NCBI RefSeq assembly: GCF_032714475.1
Contig: NZ_JAWDKD010000007.1
Span: 1-64,000, forward strand
Length of the DNA: 64,000 nucleotides
From: Methanolapillus africanus
GTDB taxonomy: Archaea; Halobacteriota; Methanosarcinia; Methanosarcinales; Methanosarcinaceae
Direction of reading: 5' to 3'
Position 1 is the first letter of the stretch, and each line of letters starts with the position of its first letter. Position numbers and translations under genes: made by a program. Below, one piece after another: positions 8,998-17,797 of the stretch. Under the pieces are notes generated by a model, which was given only the letters and a program-made list of their open reading frames with translations, was not told where the DNA came from and did no database searches.

Positions 8998-10626
8998 TTA
9001 CATGTCCATGCCCATGCCGCCCATGTCCGGCATGCCGCCGCCCGGTGCGCCCTGGGATTTGGTGGTGGCGATCACGTCGTCGATTCTGAGAATCATAACG
9101 GCGGATTCGGTGGCTGCGTTGATGACTTGGGTTTTGACGCGGAGCGGTTCGACGACGACTTCTTTCCACATGTCGACGACTTCGCCTTTGAACACGTCGA
9201 GACCGGCTGTTTTCATGCCTTTCTCGTGTGCGGAGCGCAGTGCCATGAGCATGTCGATCGGGTCGAGACCGGCGTTTTCGGCCAAGGTCTTCGGGATGAC
9301 TTCAAAGGCTTCGGCATAAGCGCGAACGGCGAGCTGCTCGCGGCCTTCGAGGGTGGAGGCGTATTCGTTCAACCGGAGGGAAATTTCGACTTCCGGAGAT
9401 CCGCCGCCGGCCACCAATTTTTGGTCTTCGAGCGCCACGCCGACAACACGGAGGGAGTCTTCAAGGGCGGTTTCAACGCTGTCAATCACGTGGTCGGTTC
9501 CGCCGCGCAGCAGGATGGACACGGATTTCGGGTTGTTGCAGCCGGTCACAAAGACCATCGGGTCGCCGGAGATTTTCTTTTCTTCCACAACGGCGGCGTA
9601 TCCCAAATCGTCTTTGGTGATTTCGTCGAAGTTGGAGATGAGGTTGCCGCCGGTGGCGCGGGAGAGTTTTTCCATATCGCTTTTCTTAACGCGGCGGACA
9701 ACGAAGAGTCCGAGTTTGGTCAAGAAGTGCTGGGCCATGTCGTCGACGCCTTTCTGGCAGAAAACGACGTTTGCGCCGCTTTTCGCGACTTTGTCGACCA
9801 AATCTTTGATCATCTTTTCTTCTTGGTCGAGGAAAAGCTGGAGCTGGTCCGGAGAGGTAATGGAGATTTCGGCGTCGACTTCGGTGTCTTTGAGTTCGAT
9901 CGCTTCGTTGAGGAGCAAGATCTTGGCTTCTTTGACGACTTCCGGCATGTTGGTGTGGACGCGTTCTTTGTCAATGATCATACCGTTGATGAGTTCGGAG
10001 TCTTCGACGCGGCCGCCGACTTTTTTGACCACGTTGATTTGTTCGCGGTCGACGACTTTTTTGCCGCCGATTTCATCGACGACGCTGGTGACGGCTTTCA
10101 CGGAGATTTCGGCGAGGAGCGCTTTAGCGGCTTCGGCGCCTTTTCCGGTGATTGCGGTGGACGCAATGCTGGTCAAGAGTTTTTCGTCGTTGGTTTTGAC
10201 GTCTTTGGCGAGGCCGTTGACGACTTCGATCGCTTTGTTGGCCGCCATCCGGTAACCGGATGCGATCACGGTCGGGTGGATGTCCATTTCGATGAGGTCT
10301 TCGGCTTTCTTTAAGAGTTCGCCGGCCACAACGGCCGCGCTGGTGGTTCCGTCGCCGACTTCTTCGTCTTGTGTTTTGGACACTTCGACGATCATTTTGG
10401 CGGCCGGGTGTTCGATGTCCATTTCTTTTAAGATGGTGGCACCGTCGTTGGTGATGGTGACGTCGCCCATGGAATCGACGAGCATTTTGTCCATGCCTTT
10501 GGGACCGAGGGTTGTTCTGACGGCTTCCGCCACGGCTTTAGCGGCCATAATGTTGTTGCTTTGCGCATCGCGTCCGCGGGTGCGTTTGCTGCCTTCTTTT
10601 AAGATAAAAATGGGTTGTCCTGACAT
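8998..10626 (-). CDS. thsA: thermosome subunit (group II chaperonin)
   Basis: This 542-residue protein is one subunit of the archaeal cytosolic chaperonin, an ATP-driven double ring with built-in lids that folds proteins. Family hallmarks are TLGPKGMDK (residues 39-47), TNDGATIL (59-66), the ATPase motif GDGTT (91-95) and the Gly/Met-rich tail ending GGMGMDM. The frame is open further upstream, but the start at MSGQPIFIL is chosen because AGGAG lies a few bases before that ATG and because known thermosomes begin there. It is monocistronic, with a strong hairpin terminator downstream. Group II chaperonins are usually heat-inducible, but I see no proven heat-shock operator. Identity is very secure; which paralogue it is (alpha, beta or gamma) cannot be decided. 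Confidence 0.97.
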   Translation of the reverse strand: MSGQPIFILKEGSKRTRGRDAQSNNIMAAKAVAEAVRTTLGPKGMDKMLVDSMGDVTITNDGATILKEMDIEHPAAKMIVEVSKTQDEEVGDGTTSAAVVAGELLKKAEDLIEMDIHPTVIASGYRMAANKAIEVVNGLAKDVKTNDEKLLTSIASTAITGKGAEAAKALLAEISVKAVTSVVDEIGGKKVVDREQINVVKKVGGRVEDSELINGMIIDKERVHTNMPEVVKEAKILLLNEAIELKDTEVDAEISITSPDQLQLFLDQEEKMIKDLVDKVAKSGANVVFCQKGVDDMAQHFLTKLGLFVVRRVKKSDMEKLSRATGGNLISNFDEITKDDLGYAAVVEEKKISGDPMVFVTGCNNPKSVSILLRGGTDHVIDSVETALEDSLRVVGVALEDQKLVAGGGSPEVEISLRLNEYASTLEGREQLAVRAYAEAFEVIPKTLAENAGLDPIDMLMALRSAHEKGMKTAGLDVFKGEVVDMWKEVVVEPLRVKTQVINAATESAVMILRIDDVIATTKSQGAPGGGMPDMGGMGMDM

Positions 10627-10684
10627 TTTATGTCTCCTGATGATTGTAAAAAATGATTTAATCGAATAATATGTGAAAAATCGA

Positions 10685-10860
10685 ATCGTTCTGAATTGCT
10701 GTTTACATTTCCCGAAACAGGAACTTCTTTCCCGGGTTTGCCGTGCAGACCGCATCCAAGTTCCGTTTCATTTCCTTCGCCCGACCGGCGTCTAAAACCG
10801 GGGATTCATGCCGGTTTATTCTGGATCGCGTGTTCGGGACAATTCAGAAAATAACAGCTT
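10685..10860. other. GC-rich intergenic island, possible RNA or promoter region
   Basis: The 396 bp upstream of the thermosome gene hold no convincing protein gene. A stretch of about 175 bp is much richer in GC than the AT-rich sequence on both sides and contains several short complementary segments (for example ACCGGCG and TAAAACCGGGG). This is how structured RNAs often look in AT-rich archaeal intergenic DNA. I cannot match it to SRP RNA, RNase P RNA or a tRNA. It may instead be a regulatory region of the thermosome gene. Confidence 0.25.
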
Positions 10861-11022
10861 TCATATGTCAGATATTCTATATATAAGTTGCGAATGGGAA
10901 ACCGATTTTGTTGCCAACCGACAATGAAAATTGAAAAGCGGATACACTTAAATTAAAGAAACATAAACTATAAATTTTTGAAAATTGTGTTAAATACTAA
11001 AGTTTGAAAAGAGGTAACAGCC

Positions 11023-11169
11023 GTGGTTATGGAAATTGCTGAGGAAGAAGAAACAAAAAAATTAAAAGAAAAATTAGACTTGGCGGAAAAATCTAGATTG
11101 ATCGGAGATAGAACATATACAATCGAAGAATCAAGAAAACTTCTCGAAAAAATATATGATTCTATTTAA
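11023..11169 (+). CDS. small antitoxin-like protein (orphan)
   Basis: The frame gives 48 residues from a GTG, or 46 from the ATG two codons later. AGAGGT lies before the start and a TATA-like ACTATAAAT near 10968 fits a promoter. The acidic, helical start (EIAEEEETKKLKEKL) and the ending TYTIEESRKLLEKIYDSI resemble small antitoxins of RelB/Phd-type addiction modules in methanogens, from memory. No toxin gene follows: the next gene is convergent, and the two TAA stop codons lie back to back. It may be an orphan antitoxin or the remnant of a module. Confidence 0.5.
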   Translation: MVMEIAEEEETKKLKEKLDLAEKSRLIGDRTYTIEESRKLLEKIYDSI

Positions 11170-12243
11170 TTACAATTCAATCAAATTCTTTTTTCCGTCC
11201 GCACTCTTTCTTTTCTCAAACTCAAAGCCTTTCGCTTTCAAAAAGACGCTGATGGACTGGTCAATAATCACCGTCAGCCTGTCCTTGGGAATGTTGGTGA
11301 CCGCTGACAAAAACCGGAGTTCGTATTTTCCGTTGTTGTCTTCCGGCTCCTGCGCAATGTATTCCGCTTCGATTTGCCGGTCGTCGGACGCGGAAACCTG
11401 GCTCACTTTCACCAACGTGTCGCCGACTTTGACGGCCATTTTGACGTGGCCGACGAAATAGTAATTGATTTTGGATAAATCCATGCCGGCTGCGGAGATA
11501 ATATTTTCAAGCAGTTTTCCGGCGCTTTCCTTGGACAGGTCTTTGCCTGAAAGGTCGTAAAGACCGGAGTACGTCGTCACGTTTGAAATTTCAATCGAGT
11601 TGAGCGTCGTTTCGCTTTTCTCATAATCGGACGCGCACTTTTCGTTTTCCGCGCTCATGAGCAGGTCGTAAAGCCGGGAAACGGAACTTTCATCTGTTGC
11701 CGCCGACATGTGAATTTGAAGCGCGTTCGGATTGATTTCCGTTAAAAAAGATTCGACGTCGGCGATTTTGGCGGCGTCGGCCAAATCGACTTTGTTGAGT
11801 CCGATGATTTCGGCTTCGATCAGCTGCTGCGTGATGAATTTCGGAATCTGGGACATTTCGGTGGAAAAACGGGACGTGTCCACCAAAGCCGTAATTGGGG
11901 AAAACGTCATCATGACGTTGAGTTCGCAGAGTTCGTCGCGAATCTGCTGCGGAAAAGACAGACCGGTCGGCTCGAGAATGAGAACGTCGGGATTGTAGAC
12001 GTCCGCCAGCTCCGAAATAGTAACACCGAGACTAAGTTTCAAAGAACAGCAAATGCATCCGTTTGTGATTTGTTTGGACGGAATGCCGGCGATGTCCAAG
12101 GTTTCGCCGTCGATGCCGATTTCGCCGACTTCGTTGACGATAATCGCCACTTTTTTGCCGGCATCGGTGAGCATTTTAGCGATTTTTAAAACCGACGTTG
12201 TCTTTCCGCTGCCCAAAAATCCGCTGATAATCATAACCCGCAT
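11170..12243 (-). CDS. CobW/COG0523-type GTPase
   Basis: This is a 357-residue P-loop GTPase of the G3E family, whose members insert metals or act as chaperones for metal- or cobamide-dependent enzymes. Visible motifs are Walker A GFLGSGKTT (8-16), the metal-binding GCICC (Cys63, 65, 66), EPTG (91-94) and the guanine-specificity NKVD (150-153). The C-terminal third should be the CobW C-terminal domain. In methylotrophic methanogens such proteins often accompany corrinoid methyltransferases, but none is adjacent here, so the client is unknown. The ATG has GGAG about 10 bases upstream. tpiA lies 71 bp upstream on the same strand, so co-transcription is possible. Confidence 0.88.
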   Translation of the reverse strand: MRVMIISGFLGSGKTTSVLKIAKMLTDAGKKVAIIVNEVGEIGIDGETLDIAGIPSKQITNGCICCSLKLSLGVTISELADVYNPDVLILEPTGLSFPQQIRDELCELNVMMTFSPITALVDTSRFSTEMSQIPKFITQQLIEAEIIGLNKVDLADAAKIADVESFLTEINPNALQIHMSAATDESSVSRLYDLLMSAENEKCASDYEKSETTLNSIEISNVTTYSGLYDLSGKDLSKESAGKLLENIISAAGMDLSKINYYFVGHVKMAVKVGDTLVKVSQVSASDDRQIEAEYIAQEPEDNNGKYELRFLSAVTNIPKDRLTVIIDQSISVFLKAKGFEFEKRKSADGKKNLIEL

Positions 12244-12314
12244 GTGAAATTCTCCAACTCAATTTAACGAATGTTTGCAATTCTCAAAACATGATCAGAA
12301 TGCAGAATAATTTT

Positions 12315-12977
12315 TTAAATCAACGACACTAAGTCTTCAAGCGCTGCTTTCGGATCCTTCGCTTTGATAATGCCGGACGCGAGCAAAACGCCGCCGGCGC
12401 CGAGTTCAATCGCCGCTTTCAAGTCTTCGCCTTTGGAAATGCCGGCGCCGCAAAGCACGACAACCTTTTTGTCGATTTTTCGGGCGGCTTCAACCGAATC
12501 CGTAATAATGCCGGGATTGGCTTTGGAAACCGGAACGCCGGTGCCGATGAGTTCGGGCGGTTCGATTGCGACGTAGTCCGGCGAAAGCGCGGACGCCGCC
12601 GCCGTTGTGGCGACGTTGTTCGTACAAATAACGCTTCTCATTCTGTTTTCTTTGAGCGACAAAAGCGAGCGTTCGATGTCAGCCAACGTCATCCGTTTTT
12701 CGGAGTGGTTAATCAAACTCCCGGAAGCGCCGGCTTCCCGGATGCAGCGGGAATAAATTTGTCCGGTGTTGCTGCCGGAACCGATGCCGTCGACGTGCTG
12801 CGCAAAAACCGGAATGTCCACGGCGGATGAAATGCGGAAAAGATCGGGAAACTGGGGCGCAACAGCGATTTCAATGCCGGAGCTTTCGGAAACGTCCCGG
12901 CACGCGCGGGCGATGTCAACGGATTTGGCGCCCGTTCCTTCGTCAAAAGTCTTGTAATTGAGCAAAATAAAAACCAT
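12315..12977 (-). CDS. tpiA: triosephosphate isomerase, archaeal type
   Basis: The 220-residue enzyme interconverts glyceraldehyde 3-phosphate and dihydroxyacetone phosphate in gluconeogenesis and glycolysis. Its length fits the short archaeal family (about 220-230, against 250 in bacteria). Visible catalytic and binding elements are NYK (residues 7-9, catalytic Lys9), HSEKR (91-95, catalytic His91), EPPELIGTG (catalytic Glu139) and the phosphate-binding Gly-rich segments near GAGGVLLASG. The ATG is preceded by AGGTG. It lies upstream of the CobW-type GTPase gene on the same strand. Confidence 0.95.
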   Translation of the reverse strand: MVFILLNYKTFDEGTGAKSVDIARACRDVSESSGIEIAVAPQFPDLFRISSAVDIPVFAQHVDGIGSGSNTGQIYSRCIREAGASGSLINHSEKRMTLADIERSLLSLKENRMRSVICTNNVATTAAASALSPDYVAIEPPELIGTGVPVSKANPGIITDSVEAARKIDKKVVVLCGAGISKGEDLKAAIELGAGGVLLASGIIKAKDPKAALEDLVSLI

Positions 12978-13122
12978 GTGTTCACCTGATAATTTGATTA
13001 AACGGAATGAATGGAATGATGAATATAAAGGATAAATGCAACGATGGATATAAAATGTATCATAGAAAGGGAATCGTTTTCTGAATTAGAAAAGATGAAA
13101 TAATGGCATTATTTCAAAATCA

Positions 13123-13379
13123 AGCAAACAACCCCGCAAAATCAGACGCTTTGCGTCTGTATTTTGCGGAATCCGATCAGTAAGATACATTCCAATTTTA
13201 CAGTACTGAGTTGCACCTTACAGTTAACTGTTTTTAAATTTCAGATTGCACCTTCTGTTTCCAACAATACAGTCCTTTCTTGTTTCCGTTTTGCACCTGC
13301 AGTTGCTATTTCCCAATTCCATTTCATCGGATTCCGAGAAAATCAAACGCAAAGCGTTTGATTTTTCGGGATGGTTTGC
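13123..13379 (-). mobile_element. 257-bp element with terminal inverted repeats, copy 1
   Basis: The ends 13123-13177 and 13326-13379 are imperfect inverted repeats of about 54 bp, running from GCAAAC..CCCG to CGGAATCCGAT. Each end also folds on itself (ATCAGACGC/GCGTCTG at one end, AATCAAACGC/GCGTTTGATT at the other). The interior holds degenerate direct repeats around TTGCACCTNCAGTT. There is no coding capacity. A second copy lies at 23121-23402. In both copies the order from the preceding gene is: GC-rich dispersed element, 50-90 bp, then this element. It looks like a MITE-type element or a structured RNA unit. Confidence 0.75.
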
Positions 13380-13454
13380 TTGAAATTAGAAAATAAACTT
13401 CGGGACAGTTTTGTTGAAAGCGAAAATAAAATGACCCATCGGTTTTTGAAAAAC

Positions 13455-13500
13455 GAAAAGAAAAAGTGTCGCCATAACGCGCGCGCAGGCCGCTCGCCAA
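13455..13500 (-). repeat. dispersed GCGCGTTAT element, copy 2
   Basis: On the minus strand this reads GGCGAGCGGCCTGCGCGCGC followed by GTTATGGCGACACTTTTTC. It lies about 55 bp after the pheS stop, in pheS orientation, preceded by a pyrimidine-rich tract. Confidence 0.8.
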
Positions 13501-13530
13501 AAACAAAAAAGAGAAAAAAAGAAAATGAAA

Positions 13531-13552
13531 GAAACGGATTAAAGTCCGTTTC
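13531..13552 (-). terminator. hairpin overlapping the pheS stop codon
   Basis: GAAACGGA pairs with TCCGTTTC (8 bp) around a loop that contains the pheS TAA. The sequence that follows on the minus strand is a long T/C-rich tract. Confidence 0.5.
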
Positions 13553-15044
13553 CGACTTCGCTTTTCCGGAGCCAATCGATATCGGATTGGTACAATTCGC
13601 GAAGGTCTTTGAGTCCGAGTTTCAGCATCGCGACGCGGCTGACGCCAAGGCCCCAGGCCAAAACCGGCTGAGTGATGCCGAACGGTTCCGTGACTTCTTT
13701 TCTGAAAACACCGGCGCCGCCGAGTTCAACCCAGCCCATGCCCTCAATATACACTTCCGGCTCGACGCTCGGTTCCGTGTACGGGAAATAGCCGGGGCGG
13801 AAGCGGACTTCGGAGAAGCCCATGCGGTGGTAGAATTCTTTTAAACAGCCGAGGAGGTTGGAAAAACTCATGCCTTCATCCATGATGATGCCTTCCAATT
13901 GTTCAAATTCCGGCGTGTGCGTCGGGTCGATGGTTTCACGGCGGTAGGCGCGGTCGATCGAGAAAACCTTTATGGGGCCTTTCGGATTGTCGGCCAAATA
14001 TTTGATGGTGACAGATGTTGTGTGCGTTCGAAGCACGTTCTTTTCAGAAATATCGGCGCTCCACTTGCCGCCCCAGCCGGTTGAGCCGGTGTTGCCGCCG
14101 GTTTCGTGGCAGGCGCGGACTTTGTCCACGAATTCTTCCGGAACAGGCGTGCGGTCGCCGAGGTGGAAGGTGTCCTGCATTTCCCGTGCCGGGTGGTCCT
14201 GCGGCTGGAAAAGGGCGTCAAAGTTCCAAAAAGAGGATTGGACGATGTTGCCTTTGATTTCCGTGAAACCCATTTCTAAGAAAATTTGACGCATCTCGTC
14301 AATCATGCGCTGGTACGGGTGAATTTTAGCGCCGTAAAGCGGTTTCACCGGTTTTTGAACTTTGTAGGGACGGTAGGTTTTGCCTTCCCAGTCGCCGCTT
14401 TTGAGCAGTTCGGGCGTGATTTGCGCGATTTCTTCCGTGATGAAAATACCTTCGGCCGCCAAGGCTTTGCCGTCTTTCGTAATCACGATTTTGCGGGTGG
14501 TATATTCGTCTTTTTCAAGCAGTTTGCGCTTGAGAAGGTCTTGGACGGTCGCTTTGGACGCAACTTCTTCCGGCAGTTCAAAAACCGGATCGAACGTGTC
14601 GTTTTCCAGAGAATTTTCATAAAGACCGCCGAGGACTTTTTCGTCTTCACCTTTCGACGCATCGCCGAGCGGAATCAAAATGCCGTCATCGATTTTCGCC
14701 CATTTCTTTTTAATGAGCCAACCGGTCGCAATGCCGACCAATTGCGGAGAAAAAAGCTCTCTTAAATTTTCAAGCGGCGTCGGACCGTCGATGCTGTCCA
14801 TGATTTGCCGCTCCGGAAGTCCGGCTTCAGCGTATTGTTTTCCTTCGCAGGAAAGTCCGTAGAGCTCAAAAGAAGATTCAATGACTTGACAGAGTCCCTT
14901 TTCTTCCAAAAGGAAAGCCGCCTGCATGGAGGCGTCCGCGTTCAAGTCGGAAATTTCGACCACGTCTTTGAGTTCGGCCGTGTCCAGTTCGTTGAGAGCC
15001 AAAAGAACCTTTTTTTCATTATTGGTTAAATCGTAATTTGCCAT
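13539..15044 (-). CDS. pheS: phenylalanyl-tRNA synthetase, alpha subunit
   Basis: This class II synthetase subunit charges tRNA-Phe together with PheT, which is not in the window. It has 501 residues, the archaeal/eukaryotic length, with N-terminal winged-helix DNA/RNA-binding-type domains (about 1-190) and the catalytic core after that. Motif 2 is visible as DRAYRRETIDPTHTPEFEQ, and the phenylalanine pocket segment as FRPGYFPYTEPSVEPEV. Motif 3 follows as GLGVSRVAML. The start is taken at MANYDL, because the extra upstream codons (TTG ATA CGT) lack support. The nearest upstream gene, trpS, lies 190 bp away. Confidence 0.96.
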   Translation of the reverse strand: MANYDLTNNEKKVLLALNELDTAELKDVVEISDLNADASMQAAFLLEEKGLCQVIESSFELYGLSCEGKQYAEAGLPERQIMDSIDGPTPLENLRELFSPQLVGIATGWLIKKKWAKIDDGILIPLGDASKGEDEKVLGGLYENSLENDTFDPVFELPEEVASKATVQDLLKRKLLEKDEYTTRKIVITKDGKALAAEGIFITEEIAQITPELLKSGDWEGKTYRPYKVQKPVKPLYGAKIHPYQRMIDEMRQIFLEMGFTEIKGNIVQSSFWNFDALFQPQDHPAREMQDTFHLGDRTPVPEEFVDKVRACHETGGNTGSTGWGGKWSADISEKNVLRTHTTSVTIKYLADNPKGPIKVFSIDRAYRRETIDPTHTPEFEQLEGIIMDEGMSFSNLLGCLKEFYHRMGFSEVRFRPGYFPYTEPSVEPEVYIEGMGWVELGGAGVFRKEVTEPFGITQPVLAWGLGVSRVAMLKLGLKDLRELYQSDIDWLRKSEVGNGL

Positions 15045-15233
15045 ACGTATCAAATCTTGATGCTTGAAGATGATATTGAAAATTTATGAATTGAATGAAT
15101 ATTAAATTTTGAATTGAAATTGAAGTTGAAGTGAATTGAAATTGAATGAGATAAATTCATAAATGAACTTATAAACCTCATTTTGCTAAATAAATTATCG
15201 TATCTAAACGAGACGAAACGAAACCAACCGAGA

Positions 15234-16565
15234 TTAATAATTGATTCCGAATTCGCACAATCGTTCCCGCGCGATTTTCCGTTTCTCTTGGTGGTCCGTC
15301 AAAAACGCTTCAATCTTGTCAGCCGCTTTTTTCTTGCATTCGCCGCACAAAATTTTGCCGCTCTGACAATCGTTTTGGATTTGACAAAGTTCGTCGTCGT
15401 CGTCAATCAGATGGAAAACGAAGAGTTCAAAAACGGAACATTTATCCGGCTCCCCGCCGAGTTCCTTTTGTTCTTCAACGGTTGTCCGGCCGCCGGTCTT
15501 TGATTTCATGACTTTCTTAGCCGCCGCTTTCGGGTCTTCCGTGAGTGCAATGTTGCTTTCCGGAATGCTGCTCGACATTTTGCCGCCGGTGAGCCCGCTC
15601 ATGAACCGGTGGTACGTCGACGCCGGCGCAATGAACGCATAGCCGCCGAGTTCCAATTCAATTTCCTGAACGACCGCTCGAAGCGTTTCTTCGTTGCCGG
15701 CGCTCATGTCGCTGAAAATATCCATGTGTTCCTTAGACACTTTCGTTTTGACGTTCGGAATTTCGGATTTCAGACGTTTGTCCATGAGTTCAAAAGCGTT
15801 TTCCGGCGCGTCTTTGCCGCGAACGCTCCAATACGGTTTGTTGTCCTTGTCCGTCCGCTTTTCAATCAAAAACATGTTCATTTTGGACGCAACCCCGCGT
15901 GTGAGACGGATGTGCGGATCTTGGTCGGCGCCGACCGGTACGACAACCGGAATCGGACCCTCAAATTCCAAAAGCTGGGAATGTAAAATGTCAGCGCCTT
16001 GTGTGACCGTGCTGACCATATGCGATAATTTTGTTTCCCCGGAAAAACCGTAGATTGCCGACAGTTCCGATGAATTGACGTGAATGCCGAGCTCAAAAGC
16101 CAAATCCTTAACGGCTTCACATTCCGATTGGAAATACAGGCGCGCGTTTTCCGGTTCCAGACCCAAGGCAATCAAACTGATCAAATATTCTTCCACGCCG
16201 ATGCGTTTGCATTCTTCCCAGGAAAGATTGCGCACCGAATGCGCTTCCCGGTCGGCGATGCCGACGACGGCTTTGGCGCCGTTTTGCTGGTACCAAACAA
16301 TTTGATCCATCACCATTTTGTGGCCGAAATGCGCTTTTCCGGTCGGCATGAACCCGTCAAGGACGACGTATGGCTTTTTGTCATTTAAAGCAGAAACGAT
16401 GGACTCGAAATCCCGGTGCCCGAAGATAACGCCCCGTCTCATGAACTTGTGCGGGTTTTTGATTTGAGGCAGCACGTCCGCAAACGGCGAAATGCCGAAT
16501 TCGTCAAAAAGTTTTGAATAGTCCAGGTTTTCGGAAGACTTCCACGGGTCTAATTTTTGAGCCAT
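15234..16565 (-). CDS. trpS: tryptophanyl-tRNA synthetase, archaeal/eukaryotic type
   Basis: This 443-residue class I enzyme charges tRNA-Trp. The HIGH motif appears as PTGKAHFGHK (residues 74-83) and the KMSKS motif as GGKMSSSIPES (around 330). The N-terminal extension (DPWKSSENLDYSKLFDEFG) and the C-terminal cysteine-bearing segment (GKILCGECKKKAADKIEAFL) are typical of archaeal TrpRS. The gene starts with ATG and ends with TAA. An initiator tRNA gene lies about 200 bp upstream in the same orientation, with a dispersed GC-rich element between. Confidence 0.96.
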   Translation of the reverse strand: MAQKLDPWKSSENLDYSKLFDEFGISPFADVLPQIKNPHKFMRRGVIFGHRDFESIVSALNDKKPYVVLDGFMPTGKAHFGHKMVMDQIVWYQQNGAKAVVGIADREAHSVRNLSWEECKRIGVEEYLISLIALGLEPENARLYFQSECEAVKDLAFELGIHVNSSELSAIYGFSGETKLSHMVSTVTQGADILHSQLLEFEGPIPVVVPVGADQDPHIRLTRGVASKMNMFLIEKRTDKDNKPYWSVRGKDAPENAFELMDKRLKSEIPNVKTKVSKEHMDIFSDMSAGNEETLRAVVQEIELELGGYAFIAPASTYHRFMSGLTGGKMSSSIPESNIALTEDPKAAAKKVMKSKTGGRTTVEEQKELGGEPDKCSVFELFVFHLIDDDDELCQIQNDCQSGKILCGECKKKAADKIEAFLTDHQEKRKIARERLCEFGINY

Positions 16566-16644
16566 AAAATATCACTAAAGAATCGATTTTGTCATCCTTT
16601 AATTCGCTCATCTTATTTATTTTGTTGCAAAACAAAAAAACAGT

Positions 16645-16705
16645 CCCCGTTTTTGATGATTCGAGAAAAGTGATTGCCATAACGCGCGCGTGAGCCGACG
16701 CAATC
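16645..16705 (-). repeat. dispersed GCGCGTTAT element, copy 3
   Basis: On the minus strand the core reads CGCGCGCGTTATGGCAATCA, followed by CTTTTCTCGAATCATCAAAA. This is the best-preserved version of core plus tail. It lies 3' of the initiator tRNA, in the same orientation, after a long pyrimidine-rich tract. Confidence 0.8.
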
Positions 16706-16767
16706 AAAAATGAAAAACAAAAGTGAAAAGAAAGAGAGAACAGAAAAACAAAAGAAAAAACAAAAAA

Positions 16768-16842
16768 TAGCGAGGGATGGATTCGAACCATCGGTCTACG
16801 GGTTATGAGCCCGTCGGGATCTCCTGGCTACCCTACCTCGCT
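16768..16842 (-). tRNA. initiator tRNA-Met (CAT)
   Basis: A full cloverleaf is visible: acceptor stem AGCGAGG/CCTCGCT, D arm GGGT...TCCC, anticodon stem ACGGG/CCCGT around CTCATAA (anticodon CAT), and T arm GATGG-TTCGAAT-CCATC. The A1:U72 pair and the run of three G:C pairs next to the anticodon loop are marks of an archaeal initiator tRNA rather than an elongator. No CCA is encoded. Confidence 0.95.
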
Positions 16843-17183
16843 TCGCCAAAATAATGTAAAAAAGCAATGCAATGACTCAAATTATTTGATTCCTTGCTTA
16901 AATTGCAATCCTAGAACTAATTGATTTTATAAATACTTATGGATTGGAGAAAATCTGTTTTTGACAAAAAGAGGAATCAATCAAAGCCAAATTAAAAAAA
17001 GAAAAATAAAAACAGAAAAAATAAAATGAACACGATAAAAAGGAAAATAATAAATCTATAAATACCGTAAGGCTGTAATGAAGATAATTTCATTTATTTT
17101 ATATCAATATATGATTTAATTCATTATTCATTCAATTCCGATTCATTTATTCAATTCATGAATTCTTTTTACGGTGAAATCCG
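16843..17183. other. AT-rich region between divergent tRNA and zinc-ribbon genes
   Basis: No gene is visible. A TATA-like TTTATAAATA near 16927-16936 could serve the tRNA on the minus strand. CTATAAATAC near 17056 could serve the plus-strand gene, but it lies 120 bp from that start. The rest is AT-rich. Confidence 0.3.
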
Positions 17184-17648
17184 ATGCCACACAGATGTAC
17201 GAAATGCGGTGCCATTTTTGGCGACGGCGACCCGGTTATTTTGACCGGCTGCCCAACCTGCAAATGGAACAAATTCCTTTATGTTCGAGAAGAAACGGTG
17301 AGTGCAGCAGCTGCAAATATCAGCGCAGAGGCGTCTTCGGACACCGGCCTTCATGAAATCGACAAAACGAACTGGCCGGACCAAAAAGAAAAATCCGGGT
17401 CCATCAACAAAGTTCTCGAAAACATCGACAGCGTGCTGGATTCCGAAGAAATGACAAAGCAAGAACCGGAACCGGACCGTGTCGATTCCATCCGGATTTT
17501 GGACACCGGATCTTACGAACTCAACCTCGGCTCCATCATGGACAACGAGGAAATCGTCGTCGGCATCAAAGAAGAAGGGCAATACGCCATCGATTTGCCG
17601 GTGATTTTGCAGCAATCCGCTAAAAAAGGAAAATCGAAGAAAAAGTAA
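17184..17648 (+). CDS. zinc-ribbon protein of the OapC/COG3364 type
   Basis: The 154-residue protein starts with a zinc ribbon, CxxC at Cys5/Cys8 and CxxC at Cys23/Cys26, in the context RCTKCGAIFGDGD...GCPTCKWNKF. This is the signature I recall for the archaeal Zn-ribbon family COG3364 (OapC). A variable acidic linker (about 45-105) leads to a small C-terminal domain (IRILDTGSYELNLGSIMDN...) and a lysine-rich tail. The exact function is not established in my knowledge. The ATG follows GGTGAAATCCG, so it has a usable ribosome-binding site. It converges on the ATPase gene. Confidence 0.75.
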   Translation: MPHRCTKCGAIFGDGDPVILTGCPTCKWNKFLYVREETVSAAAANISAEASSDTGLHEIDKTNWPDQKEKSGSINKVLENIDSVLDSEEMTKQEPEPDRVDSIRILDTGSYELNLGSIMDNEEIVVGIKEEGQYAIDLPVILQQSAKKGKSKKK

Positions 17649-17714
17649 ATCAATTGATTTTTTTTCTTTTTTCACTTTCTTCTTTTCGTTATTTACTTTT
17701 TTGTTTTTTCTATT

Positions 17715-17760
17715 TTTTGAACGCCGGCGCCGCGCGCGTTATGGCAATCGTTTTTGACGA
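17715..17760 (+). repeat. dispersed GCGCGTTAT element, copy 4
   Basis: CGCCGGCGCCGCGCGCGTTA followed by TGGCAATCGTTTTTGA lies about 75 bp after the zinc-ribbon gene, in its orientation, after a pyrimidine-rich tract of about 60 nt. A 14-bp palindrome (AAATCAATTGATTT, 17646-17659) covers the stop codon of that gene. Confidence 0.85.
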
Positions 17761-17797
17761 ACGTCCAAAACGGTGGGTTGTTTTATTTTTCAGATTT

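Noticed and set aside
9127..10314. Long plus-strand frames (395 and 300 codons) opposite the thermosome gene
   Set aside because: They mirror the codon structure of a secure gene on the other strand, are rich in Phe/Asp/Val from reversed codons, and match no family.
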